Part shown: in pieces, positions 1-9,290 of the stretch
Layout of the letters: each line of letters starts with the position of its first letter
How positions within the stretch are numbered: the first letter of the stretch is position 1
From: Rhizobium sp. L51/94
GTDB lineage: Bacteria; Pseudomonadota; Alphaproteobacteria; Rhizobiales; Rhizobiaceae
Assembly (NCBI RefSeq): GCF_019355555.1
Contig: NZ_CP072143.1
Span: 124,001-188,000, forward strand
Length of the DNA stretch: 64,000 bases
Direction of reading: 5' to 3'
Program-made: the position numbers and the translations under genes
The notes under the pieces: model-generated
Databases searched by the model: none
What the model was told of the DNA's origin: nothing
Seen by the model: only the letters and a program-made list of their open reading frames with translations

Positions 1-18
1 CGCTCGCTACCGCCATCG

Positions 19-717
19 TCACAACCCAAAGAGCCGGAAAGACGAGCGGCGCGAAAGCTCGCGCACGGCGTCCAGACTCTCAAGCCGCTCGAACAGCCGG
101 TTGGCCGCCCAGCGCGATAAGTTACTGCCGGGCGCCGAGGCGGACACGGCATCCTCGTCCAGCAATTTTTGGATCACCGAATCCGCACCCTTGGTGCGCA
201 ACTTCGGCGTAACGGCCAGTAGCCGGGCGGCGCGGCGGTCGATCTCGCTTGCTGAACGCAGTGCCGCGTCGACGCCGTCGACCAATGCAAGGCAAATCGC
301 TTTGGGATAAGCTGGCTCGCCCGGCCGGACGCGGCCTCTGCCGCCGATCGTCCGAAAAGCCGGCCCATAACGTTCGGGTAGCAGCAGCGGCACGGATTTC
401 GGCCAATTCAGCTTATGGGCCAGAACGGTTTCGGCCAGCCCAAGCGCCAGCACCTCGGCATCCGGGCGAACGGCAGAGATCGCCGTAATAAGGTCCGCCA
501 CCGCGAAGGGTGCTGCTCGCCCGGACTGATTTATAGAATCGACGGTTTCGGGAATTGAGGCAAGACCGTCGTCCCACCGAAGGCCAAAAAGATCGGCGAT
601 CTCTTTGACGAAGGAGGTGGTGACTGGTTCGGATCGGCGCGTCAGCATTCGTGTCGCCAGAAACAGCGTTCCAGCCGGGCCGGGATCGTCGCCCGCGACG
701 CTCAGCCGGAGTCTAAA
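19..717 (-). pseudogene. DUF1403 family protein, 5'-truncated
   Basis: The frame has an ATG at 648 but stays open upstream to a stop at 718-720, and the upstream residues (LSVAGDDPGPAGTLFLATR) still match my memory of the DUF1403 family, as do the C-terminal pieces APKLRTKGA and FRLFGL. DUF1403 proteins are usually about 320 residues and occur mainly in Rhizobium and Agrobacterium; here about 230 codons remain, so roughly the first third is missing and no proper start is left. The break lies beside a degraded resolvase. The family has no known function. Family assignment is from memory of its conserved pattern; the truncation is seen directly. Confidence 0.65.
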
Positions 718-795
718 TTATGCGCGCGGTTTTAGCCAGCGATATCGAGCTAAACCGCACCGCCCGTCGCTCAATAAATATGTCCGATAACGACC

Positions 796-1002
796 ATTTA
801 CGGCTATGCGTGGGTATGGACCGAGGACCAGGCGCGGATGCGCAGCGCGACACGCTGAAGGCGGCCGGCGTCGCCGTGCTGTTCGAAGAGAAGGCGCGCG
901 ATCGGATCGCCCACACTTCGCGCGCCTGCTGAAGGCGCTCGCACTGGGCGACGTGCTGTGGTCACGCACCTCGATCGACTATCCCGCTCGACCGTCGACG
1001 GC
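796..1002 (+). pseudogene. Serine resolvase/invertase N-terminal remnant with frameshifts
   Basis: Pieces of a resolvase N-terminal domain can be read only by changing frame: YGYAWVWTEDQ (compare the usual GYARVSTEDQ), then QRDTLKAAG...LFEEKA, then LKALALGDVL, then VTHLDRLSRSTVD. At least two frameshifts are needed and no C-terminal DNA-binding part follows. This is a dead remnant of a plasmid or transposon resolvase. Exact ends are approximate. Confidence 0.6.
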
Positions 1003-1353
1003 CCAGCATCCTTGCCCGGCCGCCGGTGCGGAAGGGAGCATTGTCTGCCGAGATATCATCGCGATAATCGAAACCCTTGATCGCGGCAGCCTACGAAGTA
1101 AAAACTGAGTGGTGAGAGGTCGAGGTGGGTCGGGCTCGTCTGACGCGACGTGTGCGCTCGCCGCGATCGAAAGGTGGATCAAGTCCGCCAAACTGGCTAT
1201 CGGCTTTTTACTTCCGGGTGAAGATGCATGGAAAAGCTGTTGGTGCTGAACTGCAAGGAAGTGGCGCGACTGGTAAAACGCACGGCCGTCGTCGCTGGCG
1301 CTCGTGGCGATCTAAGCGAGAGCGAGCGGGTCTCGCCTCCTCCACCGAGATCG

Positions 1354-1463
1354 ATGAGAGTGATGTCCAAAAGCAACTGGGACACACGCCTGCGGGGCAG
1401 ACCCGGTGGTATCAGCGGCGAAGTAAGCGTTTTCGTGTGAATTTGACGAGAGCCTCGGGGCTT
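1354..1463 (+). pseudogene. Tyrosine recombinase C-terminal remnant (copy 1)
   Basis: The frame reads VQKQLGHTPAGQTRWYQRR followed by FRVNLTRASGL, the typical C-terminal end of a phage/plasmid tyrosine recombinase with the LGH box and the nucleophilic tyrosine in TRWYQRR. The rest of the recombinase is absent upstream, and the normal stop after ASGL is missing, so the frame continues to 1490. A second copy of the same tail lies at 6713-6817. Confidence 0.65.
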
Positions 1464-1556
1464 TGGGGAACGCCTATTCTTATGCTATAAGATCATCTAC
1501 ATACCTGGTGAGAAAATGCTTATTATAAGAAACGCAGCAATACAGATTGGTTTACT

Positions 1557-2216
1557 ATGGAACAACTTTTCTATGAGACTGAAGCTTTAGAGGCGATGTT
1601 GTCGCATTGCGCCGAGATCCTTGACCTTGATATCGATCCCGACAATTTGGTTCGGCATTTAGCAGAAGACGAAAAAGTCCAGCTAAACAACTCTCTGTGC
1701 AGTCTATTCTCCGGATTACCGGAAGTGGAAGTGAGTACTGAGGTGTTGTCTCAGACCCAGGCCCGCCACTTTGCGATGCGGATCAGTCAAACAGGGCCGT
1801 TGGGTGCGCCAACTAGAATGAAATTTTTCAAAGTAAAACCGGCCGCCAACACGATAGCTATCAATCTTGTAGGTTTCCTGATTGCGGCGGTAGCATTGCA
1901 GCCGAGCGCATTTGTGTCCGCGCTTAACATCATGAAGTCGATTGCCGACAATCTCGTGACGCTCAAATCTCCTGCAGACGACCTAGCAATGCGACTATTT
2001 GAAATGATCGTTAAAAAGCGGATACAGAGCCAAGCGGAAGAGAAGAGCATCGGCTCGGTTCCAACTGCCGATTTATTGTCCGAAGCCAAGTCACCTGAGA
2101 CAGATTGTTTCATTGCGCTGGCACGTCTCAAAGATCTAGGCCTGATCGACGCTCATTGGGCTGGAATCTCTGGCGATGTCCAAAACAAAGATAACATGTG
2201 GCGAACAACAATTTGA
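1557..2216 (+). CDS. Hypothetical protein, first gene of an AT-richer two-gene cassette
   Basis: This 219-residue protein is not one I recognise. It is acidic near the N-terminus, has a hydrophobic stretch at about residues 100-120 (IAINLVGFLIAAVALQP) that could be a buried helix or a membrane segment, and ends in a region (TDCFIALARLKDLGLIDAHW) that resembles a winged-helix-like tail. It overlaps the next gene by 19 bases in a different frame, so the two are probably translationally coupled. Base composition and codon use are clearly more AT-rich than the flanking genes, which suggests foreign origin. It sits between two integrase remnants, a common place for defence or other cargo genes. 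Function unknown. Confidence 0.7.
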   Translation: MEQLFYETEALEAMLSHCAEILDLDIDPDNLVRHLAEDEKVQLNNSLCSLFSGLPEVEVSTEVLSQTQARHFAMRISQTGPLGAPTRMKFFKVKPAANTIAINLVGFLIAAVALQPSAFVSALNIMKSIADNLVTLKSPADDLAMRLFEMIVKKRIQSQAEEKSIGSVPTADLLSEAKSPETDCFIALARLKDLGLIDAHWAGISGDVQNKDNMWRTTI

Positions 2217-3724
2217 ACCGGGATATGATCTTTCATTCGGGCGTCGATTCGAACATATTTGGCACTTATTATCACCAACATCTCGCAGTTCGCGTCAGCT
2301 CTGAAGATTTACCTTTGGACGATGCCGAACTAGACGCCCTGTTGAAATCGGGTCCGCAAATCGAGCGGTTGCTTCAGATAGCGCTCCAGGAAGTGGCTTG
2401 GCTACACGAGGTACGTCACTTTCACGACTGCTTCGGAACTCTTGCTGGCATCACTTTATTCGATGCCCATATGCACCGCCTTATGGCGTTTGCCGAAGTT
2501 TGTGCTCAGTTGAAACGTGATAATATACCATTGCGGTTACCTTTCTTAACGTGGGCTAAAAGTGCGGATGCGCCGTCCTATGTAAAGCTATTTGCTGATC
2601 GTTTGGACAAGGGATTATTTCTTGAACAGATTTTCTTAGGCTCGTTCGAACTTCCAACCACTTCCGGCCACGACACGCGATGCTGGTCTAACTTCCCGAC
2701 AGTAAGAGTCCGCGGGGAAGTGCCCGCATTTCCGCTCGCGCTCGCAAGCGGCTACGAACGCGATGACGGAACGCTAGAGCTACTCCCTGGAGGGTCGAAC
2801 AGATGGGTGCCACTCGGATTTGAAGTTTTACTCGAAGGCTCTGCTCAAGCTCTTCAGCGCTCTATACTCGAATCTCGGTGGCCTAAGGAGGTATCCGATC
2901 TGCTTTGGAAGCTTACCACGACAAGTCGGGGCGCCAAAGGCGGACCAATCCCCGAAGCCCCTAATCTACCCTACAACATTATTGATTTGCTCGTGTCAAA
3001 ATACCTCCGGAATGAGCATGATATAAGTCAGTTTCCACGAATCTATATTACCGAGCTTATCGACCGCGCGCTAATGCTTTCCCAGGCGCCGATATACGGT
3101 TCGACACAAACAATGCTGCAGCCGGGCGGGGCTTTCATTATGGCCTTGGAACTTGCAGATTGGAAAAAACCTGCAGTTAAGCCGCTCACACCCCCTACGA
3201 TTAAGCGAAAAGACCTAAAAGCGCTCATCGACAATATATCCACAACACTTTCCGCAAACGCGGAAACAACACAAAGTCCTGCCGGGATTGTCCGAAGCAT
3301 GAGAGATTATGCACTTCGCGAGATCACAATTCCTCTTTTACAAGCACGTTTGCGCTTTGGCGATAAACTTTTTTATGACCACACCATTTATGGAAAGAAT
3401 ATTACCAATCTTCCGCTTCCGCCAATGTTTCTAACACCCAGTGGTGTCAAAATTGGGGATCACTCAATCCTACAACTATGGACCAAATATGTGTTGTTTA
3501 GTGATATCTCACAGCAGATTTGGTCTAACTCTGCCATCCTAGAATGTGGCAAGGCAACCTCGACAATACCGGAGTTAGCTCAGTTCGAGCTCGCACCGGT
3601 GGTTGGCTGCACACCGCATTTAAAATCAAGGAGATGTCTGCATTGGTACAGCGGGAGGGAGTCCGCAATGCCGGATTGTATTGTGACTGCCACATTGCGT
3701 GCTATCGGATTGGACGTCATTTAA
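2198..3724 (+). CDS. Hypothetical protein with HExxH motif, second gene of the cassette
   Basis: This is a 508-residue protein of unknown family. A metalloprotease-like motif is visible at residues 70-77 (H70-E71-V-R-H74-F-H76-D77), preceded by a helix rich in hydrophobic residues, so a zinc-dependent hydrolase is possible; no third ligand can be assigned with certainty. The C-terminal part has several cysteines (LECGKATS, VVGCTPH, RRCLHWY). It overlaps the upstream gene and shares its AT-rich composition. The IS66 element follows 140 bases downstream. An alternative is that HExxH is fortuitous. I infer a cargo pair, possibly a phage-defence or toxin-like module, without direct proof. Confidence 0.7.
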   Translation: MANNNLNRDMIFHSGVDSNIFGTYYHQHLAVRVSSEDLPLDDAELDALLKSGPQIERLLQIALQEVAWLHEVRHFHDCFGTLAGITLFDAHMHRLMAFAEVCAQLKRDNIPLRLPFLTWAKSADAPSYVKLFADRLDKGLFLEQIFLGSFELPTTSGHDTRCWSNFPTVRVRGEVPAFPLALASGYERDDGTLELLPGGSNRWVPLGFEVLLEGSAQALQRSILESRWPKEVSDLLWKLTTTSRGAKGGPIPEAPNLPYNIIDLLVSKYLRNEHDISQFPRIYITELIDRALMLSQAPIYGSTQTMLQPGGAFIMALELADWKKPAVKPLTPPTIKRKDLKALIDNISTTLSANAETTQSPAGIVRSMRDYALREITIPLLQARLRFGDKLFYDHTIYGKNITNLPLPPMFLTPSGVKIGDHSILQLWTKYVLFSDISQQIWSNSAILECGKATSTIPELAQFELAPVVGCTPHLKSRRCLHWYSGRESAMPDCIVTATLRAIGLDVI

Positions 3725-3865
3725 AATGCCGTAATGTGGTTCAGTATCCGCAAGTGTTCCTGGACGCGCTTGATAAAGCACATCGACTACTTTTGCACTT
3801 GTTAGGTACGCCTCCGAGGAAGGCCGCCTTGCTGAGAAGTGAGGCGAACTGGATGCTGTGTCTAT

Positions 3866-4312
3866 ATGGACGTCAATATAGACAGTGTGAGCAGCGTGGA
3901 TTTATCGATAGAGAAGCGGCCGCAAGTTAGCCGTATGGAGATTGTCGATAGCGGGCGGCGTCGCCGTTTCAGCATCGAGGCCAAACTTGCGATCGTGGCG
4001 GAGAGTTATTCCGCCCCGCGTCAGGTCACGGCAACAGCACGTCGCCATGGGATCACACGCTTTCAGTTGAACGATTGGCGTAAAGCAGCTCGCGAGGGAC
4101 GGCTCGGCAGTGGCCGTGGGAGTGAAGGGTTTATTCCTGCACTGTTGGTCCCGGAGCCAGGCATTCCGGTTGTTGCGCCGACCAATTCTTCGACGGCACA
4201 TAGTGGGCTTATGGAGGTTGTCAGCGCCAATGGTCGCCGTGTGATTGTGGGACGCGATGTCGACGTTGAAGCGCTGCTTCGGATCCTGCGCGGACTGGAG
4301 GCGCTGAGGTGA
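3866..4312 (+). CDS. tnpA: IS66 family accessory protein TnpA
   Basis: The 148-residue protein has the N-terminal helix-turn-helix pattern of IS66 OrfA (RRRRFSIEAKLAIVAESY, then TATARRHGIT and NDWRKAAREG). The role is DNA binding and accessory function in transposition. I chose the ATG at 3866; a start at 3935 (MEIVDSG) would also be reasonable and is nearer the usual family length. Its stop overlaps the GTG start of tnpB by four bases (GTGA), as expected for translational coupling in this IS family. Confidence 0.8.
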   Translation: MDVNIDSVSSVDLSIEKRPQVSRMEIVDSGRRRRFSIEAKLAIVAESYSAPRQVTATARRHGITRFQLNDWRKAAREGRLGSGRGSEGFIPALLVPEPGIPVVAPTNSSTAHSGLMEVVSANGRRVIVGRDVDVEALLRILRGLEALR

Positions 4313-4662
4313 ATCCGTTTCCGATGGGAACAGGGGTCAAGGTCTGGCTTTCGACAGGGTATACTGACATGCGCTGTGGCTTTCCTTCTCTGGCGCTTCG
4401 GGTGCAGGAGGTTCTGAAGCATGATCCGTTGTCAGGGCATCTCTTCGTCTTCAGGGGTCGCAGATCGGATATTTTGAAGATCATCTGGCACGATGGTCTG
4501 GGCGCCTGCCTTTTTACCCGGCGGCTGGAGAAGGGCCGGTTTATCTGGCCGAATATGGAGGGCGGCGCGGTCGCGATCTCACCGGCACAATTGTCTTATT
4601 TGTTGTCCGGGATCGACTGGCGCAATCCGCAGGAAACCTGGCGTCCGACACGGATCGGATAG
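4309..4662 (+). CDS. tnpB: IS66 family accessory protein TnpB
   Basis: The 117-residue protein shows the diagnostic IS66 OrfB (IS66 Orf2) pattern: VWLSTGYTDMRCGF near the N-terminus, then LFVFRGRRSDILKIIWHDG and the LEKGRFIWP block. It begins with GTG overlapping the end of tnpA. It is required together with TnpA and TnpC for transposition in the family. Length and motifs are normal. Confidence 0.88.
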   Translation: MNPFPMGTGVKVWLSTGYTDMRCGFPSLALRVQEVLKHDPLSGHLFVFRGRRSDILKIIWHDGLGACLFTRRLEKGRFIWPNMEGGAVAISPAQLSYLLSGIDWRNPQETWRPTRIG

Positions 4663-4707
4663 CATTATTGCATTGAAAATATTGAATGAATCTGATCGAA
4701 TGGCTTC

Positions 4708-6408
4708 ATGACTTCGAAGCCTGTGGACCTTCCTGCGGACCTTGCGAGCGCCTATCTGGCGCTGCTTTCCGAGCGTGAGATGTTACAGGCTGAACGTGAT
4801 GTCGTTGTTGCCGAGCGCGACACCGTCGTCACTGAACGGGACATTGCGGTGGCGCAAGCCGCCAATGCGCAGGCCATGCTGTCGGACAGTGAGGCCTTGA
4901 TTGCCAGTCTGGAGCTGGCGATCGAAAAGCTGAGACGCGAACTGCGCGGAAAGCGATCTGAGCGCACGGCGCGCCTGATCGACCAGATGGAATTGCAGCT
5001 CGAAGAACTGGTGATGGCGGCGACGGAGGATGAAGCCGCAGCGCAGGCGGCTTCCGCCAAGACCTCGAGCGTGCGTTCGTTCACGCGCAAACGGCCGGTC
5101 CGAAAGCCGTGGCCGGAGGATATCGAGCGCGAGCGCGTGGTCATCGATCCCCCGGCCACTTGCGCATGCTGCGGTGGATCACGGCTTTCCAAGCTGGGCG
5201 AAGACGTCACCGAGACGCTGGAAGAGATTCCGCGTCGGTTCAAAGTGATCGAGACGGTGCGGGAGAAATTTACCTGCCGTGACTGCGAAGCGATCAGCCA
5301 GCCGCCGGCGCCGTTCCATGCGACGCCGCGCGGCTTCATCGGTCCTCATCTGCTGGCGACGATCCTCTTTGACAAGTTTGGAATGCATAGCCCGCTGAAC
5401 CGCCAGAGCACCCGGTTCAAATGCGAGGGCATCGAGCTTTCGACCTCGACGCTGGCCGACCAGGTCGGGTATGGAACGGCCGCGCTCCTGCCGATCTTTG
5501 ATCTGATCGAGGCGCATGTCTTCGCGGCCGAGCGCCTTTTTGGCGACGACACCACTATTCCCATCCAGGCCAAAGACAAATGCACGACCGGGCGAATATG
5601 GACCTACGTATGCGATGACCGTCCCTACGGCGGCGCGGCGGCGCCGGCGGCCATATACTATGCTTCGAGCGACCGTCGCGGCGAGCATCCGCAGAAGCAC
5701 CTGGCCGGGTATGGCGGCATTCTCCAGAGCGATTGCTACAATGGCTTCGAGCCGCTCAGTGTCGCCGAAAAGAAGGTGGTACCGATCACCTTTGCCTTTT
5801 GTCATGCGCACGCGCGGCGCAAATTCTTTGAACTGGCTGACATCCAGAAAAATGCCCGCGATCGCAAACGTAAAGGCAAGCCGATCTCGCCGATCGCGCT
5901 TGAGGCCGTCCAACGGTACGAGGCGCTGTTTGAGATCGAACGCGAGATCAATGGATTGAGTGCCGAAGAACGGTTGGCCGCGCGGCAGGAAAAGAGCAAG
6001 CCGCTGTTTGACGACATGCACGAGTGGCTGAAACGGGAGCGGGCCTCGCTCAGCAAATCGTCCGAGGTGATCGAGCCGATCGATTACATGCTGAAGCGCT
6101 GGGATGGCTTTGCCCGTTTCCTCGAAGATGGCCGGATTTGTCTCACGAACAATGCGGCCGAGCGCGCTCTGAGAGGAATTGCACTCGGGCGTCGAAACTG
6201 GACCTTCGCCGGTTCCCAGCGTGGGGCTGATCGAGCCGCCATCATGCTCTCCGTCATCACGACCTGCCGCCTCAACGACGTCGACGCAAAGGCGTGGCTC
6301 GCCGATGTGTTCGCCCGCATCGCCGATCTTCCCGTCTCCCGCCTGCACGAACTGCTGCCGTGGCAGTGGAAGGCCCACAAAGGGACGGCTATCGTGGTGG
6401 CCGCGTAA
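4708..6408 (+). CDS. tnpC: IS66 family transposase TnpC
   Basis: The 566-residue DDE transposase has an N-terminal leucine-zipper/coiled-coil stretch with repeated ERD units (about residues 20-100), a zinc-finger-like CACCGG...CRDC segment near residues 150-195, and a catalytic domain with FGDDTT, QSDCYNGF and the NNAAERALRG motif supplying the three acidic residues. The frame is complete, so the element may be functional. The start at 4708 is an ATG 45 bases after tnpB. Confidence 0.9.
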   Translation: MTSKPVDLPADLASAYLALLSEREMLQAERDVVVAERDTVVTERDIAVAQAANAQAMLSDSEALIASLELAIEKLRRELRGKRSERTARLIDQMELQLEELVMAATEDEAAAQAASAKTSSVRSFTRKRPVRKPWPEDIERERVVIDPPATCACCGGSRLSKLGEDVTETLEEIPRRFKVIETVREKFTCRDCEAISQPPAPFHATPRGFIGPHLLATILFDKFGMHSPLNRQSTRFKCEGIELSTSTLADQVGYGTAALLPIFDLIEAHVFAAERLFGDDTTIPIQAKDKCTTGRIWTYVCDDRPYGGAAAPAAIYYASSDRRGEHPQKHLAGYGGILQSDCYNGFEPLSVAEKKVVPITFAFCHAHARRKFFELADIQKNARDRKRKGKPISPIALEAVQRYEALFEIEREINGLSAEERLAARQEKSKPLFDDMHEWLKRERASLSKSSEVIEPIDYMLKRWDGFARFLEDGRICLTNNAAERALRGIALGRRNWTFAGSQRGADRAAIMLSVITTCRLNDVDAKAWLADVFARIADLPVSRLHELLPWQWKAHKGTAIVVAA

Positions 6409-6622
6409 ACAGCTCCCGGAACAATGCTTCCGAACGCTCCAAGCCTTCATCGGTCAGGATCAATGACTTCGACTTGTTGACCGGGTCGCCGATCATGCCC
6501 TTCTTGTGAAGCCGATCCGTCGTTGCCCAGTCGAAGCCCTTCCAGGCCCAACGCTCGTTATGCAGCGTCAGCCATAGCAGCGCCAAAACGGCATCGTCGA
6601 TCTTGTCCTCATCGATCTCCAT
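6389..6622 (-). CDS. DUF6429 family protein (IS66 passenger)
   Basis: The 77-residue protein (MEIDEDKIDDAVLALLWLT, WKGFDWATTDRLHKKGMI, LTDEGLERSEALF) matches the small DUF6429 proteins commonly found at the right end of IS66 elements, convergent with tnpC. Here its 3' end overlaps the tnpC stop region by 20 bases. It looks like a small winged-helix protein. Its role in transposition is unknown. Confidence 0.8.
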   Translation of the reverse strand: MEIDEDKIDDAVLALLWLTLHNERWAWKGFDWATTDRLHKKGMIGDPVNKSKSLILTDEGLERSEALFRELFTRPPR

Positions 6623-6712
6623 GAACCGACGTTACCACGCGCGGCGCTCAAAATCTTGCGGCCCTGCTCGGATGGATACCTTGTTAGTGCGACTGGCCAA
6701 CAGCAGGAGCGA

Positions 6713-6817
6713 TATGTCCAGAAGCAACTGGGGCACGCGTCCGCAGACATGACCCGCAGATGTCAGAGACGACGGGATCGCTTCCGCGTGAATTTAACAA
6801 AGGCTTCAGGGCTTTAG
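6713..6817 (+). pseudogene. Tyrosine recombinase C-terminal remnant (copy 2, Tyr replaced by Cys)
   Basis: The frame reads YVQKQLGHASADMTRRCQRRR and FRVNLTKASGL followed by TAG. It is the same recombinase tail as at 1354-1463 and retains the natural stop, but the nucleophilic tyrosine codon has become TGT (Cys) in TRRCQRR, so it would be inactive even if complete. Nothing upstream restores the rest of the gene. Confidence 0.65.
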
Positions 6818-7071
6818 CTGACCCCTCCCCTTCTCCGCATGAAACTGTAAGCGAATATTTTGATGTGGGAATTTTCGCTTAGCGCTTCAATTGAATCGGG
6901 CGCTAAAAGCCACAGCGGCATAGGCGAGTTCGAATGAACGTCCGTCCTTGTTGCCATTCGCGCCACGAGGTTATGCTTCGAGGTCGCTGAGAATGTCGTC
7001 GTATCTCCTGAGTCGCCTGGAGACCAGATCACGGCTGTACCTACCGATTCTATCCGTCACGCTTGCGCGCC

Positions 7072-7851
7072 CTAGTTCGACGCTATTTTCGGAAGCGATC
7101 CAAACCGCTCCGAGACGACGTGGTTCCGCCACCGCTCGCCGCTGCCCGACATGAGCGCACGCTCGGTCTGACCCGGCGTCCATTCCGGACCAAGGTGTCG
7201 GCTCAAGGATTCGATAGCCTCACAATACCTCCCGTAGTCCTCCGCAGTGTTAGCATCACTCACACGAGAACTGACAACTCTCTCAGCGCTTTTGCCTTTG
7301 CGCTTCCACAAGACCTGCTCGTCCATTTTCACCAATTCCCTTCCAGAAATGAGGTTTATCGACAACCCTGCCCACTGGTCGAGGATGTAGCCGCGCCCCG
7401 GGGCCCGAGGCATCAGGAAGTAAATAAGTTTCGTGAAGTAAGCCGGCCCCATGCCCCTCATTGGCCCATCCTTGTTCGACCGGAGCATGGCAAAGCGCTC
7501 GTAGGCACCCCGTCTGTCAAGCTCACCCGACCTGACGTCTTCAGCGACGTTAAGCCATCGGCCGGCGTCGCGTTCGAAAAGGTGATTGCGGTTAGCGGGC
7601 CGCATGCCTCCCCAAGCAAGCACGCTGACACAGATCCGTGCAGTGCCAACATCCCGATCGGCTGCCATCGAAAGGAGGCGGGCTCGGTTGGTGCTGACAT
7701 CTAAGTCTCCGCAGACGACGTTGTGCCTAAGGTCCTTCACAGCTTCGAACCAGGATCGCGGCCCCTCGCCCTCGGTCGCCGCCTCATCGAAAGCTGGCGG
7801 CGTCGCGTTGGCTTCAATAAGGAACGCGACATGCTTCTCGATCATTTTCAC
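7072..7851 (-). CDS. 8-oxoguanine DNA glycosylase OGG-fold family protein
   Basis: The 259-residue protein has the pattern of the bacterial OGG-fold family: a middle helix-hairpin region with GMGPAYFTKLIYFL containing the lysine expected at the catalytic position, then GYILDQWAGLSINL and VSDANTAEDYGRYCEAIE. Members are distant relatives of 8-oxoguanine DNA glycosylases and would act on damaged DNA, but substrate and activity are unproven. The start shown is a GTG; an ATG two codons downstream (7845) is an alternative. It stands alone next to a DUF2971 gene transcribed the other way. Family placement is from remembered motifs. Confidence 0.65.
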   Translation of the reverse strand: MKMIEKHVAFLIEANATPPAFDEAATEGEGPRSWFEAVKDLRHNVVCGDLDVSTNRARLLSMAADRDVGTARICVSVLAWGGMRPANRNHLFERDAGRWLNVAEDVRSGELDRRGAYERFAMLRSNKDGPMRGMGPAYFTKLIYFLMPRAPGRGYILDQWAGLSINLISGRELVKMDEQVLWKRKGKSAERVVSSRVSDANTAEDYGRYCEAIESLSRHLGPEWTPGQTERALMSGSGERWRNHVVSERFGSLPKIASN

Positions 7852-8130
7852 TTTTCAGCCTTGCTCTGCATGTGCGGGAAAGAAGATCTTCGACTGAAAA
7901 TCCGTGAAAGTCTCGATAACTCCCCCATGCATGGCGCAATCGCTTCCGTTTGTACTACCCATCGATCTGTAGTGAACCCTTTAGCACAATTTTTTGACCG
8001 TAGCGCCAGGCGCGAGAAGGTCAAATGGCTTCTGCTATCCCGCCGGCCCATCCAACCCGCAGAAGTATCTTTACCTTTGCTCAACCGATAGGTGCCATAT
8101 GCATTCTATGTGTTCGGTTAGGAAGTTTCC

Positions 8131-8775
8131 ATGATTTTGTATAAATATCGGTCACTTGCTCGAGAGAGTTCCGAGTTCACTCTCGACATCATTCATAACT
8201 GCAGGCTGTACTGCGCACCGTGGCACGAACTGAACGATCCCATGGAGGGTATGTTCGAGTTTTTCACCAACGACGAGAGGGACGCCGAATATCTCGATCA
8301 GGTTATCATGCATAAGCATGGCTACCGGGTCTGTTCGCTGTCCAGGACCAAATACTCTCACGTGATGTGGGCTCACTACGCGGACCAGTCACGAGGAGTG
8401 ATGATTGCCGTCGACGTGCAGGTCCCCTCGGCGAATTTGGTCGACATCTATTATCGGTCCTCACACTCGCTCTCCATCAGACGGAACGGCGCGGACACGA
8501 ATAACGTTGCCAGGAAAATCCTATCCTCCAAGCACAAGGAATGGAGCTACGAAAAAGAGGTCAGGATTCTTTCGGATCAAGCTTTTTTCAATGCTGCGGA
8601 AATTCACCATGTGACGCTCGGGATACGGACGTCCACTTCAGATGAGAATGAAGTAATACGCGCCTGTAGACGTCGCGAGATCCCTCTCTACAAGCTCCGT
8701 CTGGGCGACGAAGGGCTCGAGGAGCGCCCTTTTGATGAGTACCAGCGCGCGCAACGACGTCGCGAAAGGTGGTGA
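8131..8775 (+). CDS. DUF2971 family protein
   Basis: The 214-residue protein has the DUF2971 pattern: ILYKYRSL at the start, then LYCAPWHELNDPMEG, the central MWAHYADQSRGVMIAVDV, and WSYEKEVRIL. Function is unknown; members are often found near mobile or defence genes. The ATG at 8131 is preceded by a purine-rich AGGAAG. It is divergent from the OGG-fold gene across about 280 bases in which I see nothing else. Confidence 0.75.
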   Translation: MILYKYRSLARESSEFTLDIIHNCRLYCAPWHELNDPMEGMFEFFTNDERDAEYLDQVIMHKHGYRVCSLSRTKYSHVMWAHYADQSRGVMIAVDVQVPSANLVDIYYRSSHSLSIRRNGADTNNVARKILSSKHKEWSYEKEVRILSDQAFFNAAEIHHVTLGIRTSTSDENEVIRACRRREIPLYKLRLGDEGLEERPFDEYQRAQRRRERW

Positions 8776-9049
8776 AAGAATTGGTCAATCTTCACAACCG
8801 GCGTCAAAAGCCAGTCGCATCAGGGCTGTCATGCTGATTTTCGCGGGATCGTAAGCCATTGAAATCATGGTAAATGATTTATTAAAGGAACTCTATATAA
8901 ATATTGCGGTTCGCCACATAGTACGATTGTGGGTTGGTACGCTAACCATCGATAAGTACGCCTTATCGGAGGTGAGTAGACCAACTGCTTGACCGACTTC
9001 TTTGAGCAATATAGTCTCGCCTCAAAATCCATTGCGGAGGCCTGTGCCA

Positions 9050-9289
9050 ATGACGAAGACCGTAAAAATCTCCGAAGCAAAGACGCATCTGTCCGACCTT
9101 CTCGCGCGCGTCGAGGCCGGCGAAGATTTCGTCATCGCCCGCGGCAACGACCCGATCGCCCACGTCACCCGTATGCGCAAGGAAAGCGATCTTCAATTGC
9201 TGCTCGCCGAAGTCCGCGCCGCGCGATCGAAGGCGGCAGCGGTGACGCATGACGAGATCCTGTCCTGGCGCGACGAAGGCCGCCGCTGA
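9050..9289 (+). CDS. Phd/YefM-type antitoxin
   Basis: The 79-residue protein starts MTKTVKISEAKTHLSDLLARVEAGEDFVIARG, the typical N-terminal dimerisation and DNA-binding region of Phd/YefM antitoxins; the C-terminal half would wrap the toxin. The ATG at 9050 is preceded by GGAGG at good spacing, which is why it is preferred to the upstream start at 9002. The VapC-like toxin starts two bases after its stop, so the two form one operon. Antitoxins of this type usually repress their own promoter. Confidence 0.88.
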   Translation: MTKTVKISEAKTHLSDLLARVEAGEDFVIARGNDPIAHVTRMRKESDLQLLLAEVRAARSKAAAVTHDEILSWRDEGRR

Positions 9290-9290
9290 T

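Larger units (their letters stand above)
3866..6622 (+). mobile_element. IS66-family insertion sequence (tnpA, tnpB, tnpC and DUF6429 passenger)
   Basis: The element carries the standard IS66 order tnpA-tnpB-tnpC on one strand and the small DUF6429 gene convergent at the right end. All four frames look intact, so it may be active. I could not identify the terminal inverted repeats or a target duplication by eye, so the limits given are those of the genes, not of the element. It has been inserted beside an AT-rich two-gene cassette on the left and an integrase remnant on the right. Confidence 0.8.

Noticed and set aside
5179..6450. Minus-strand open frame of 423 codons
   Set aside because: Antisense shadow of the IS66 tnpC gene, whose DDE motifs are clear.
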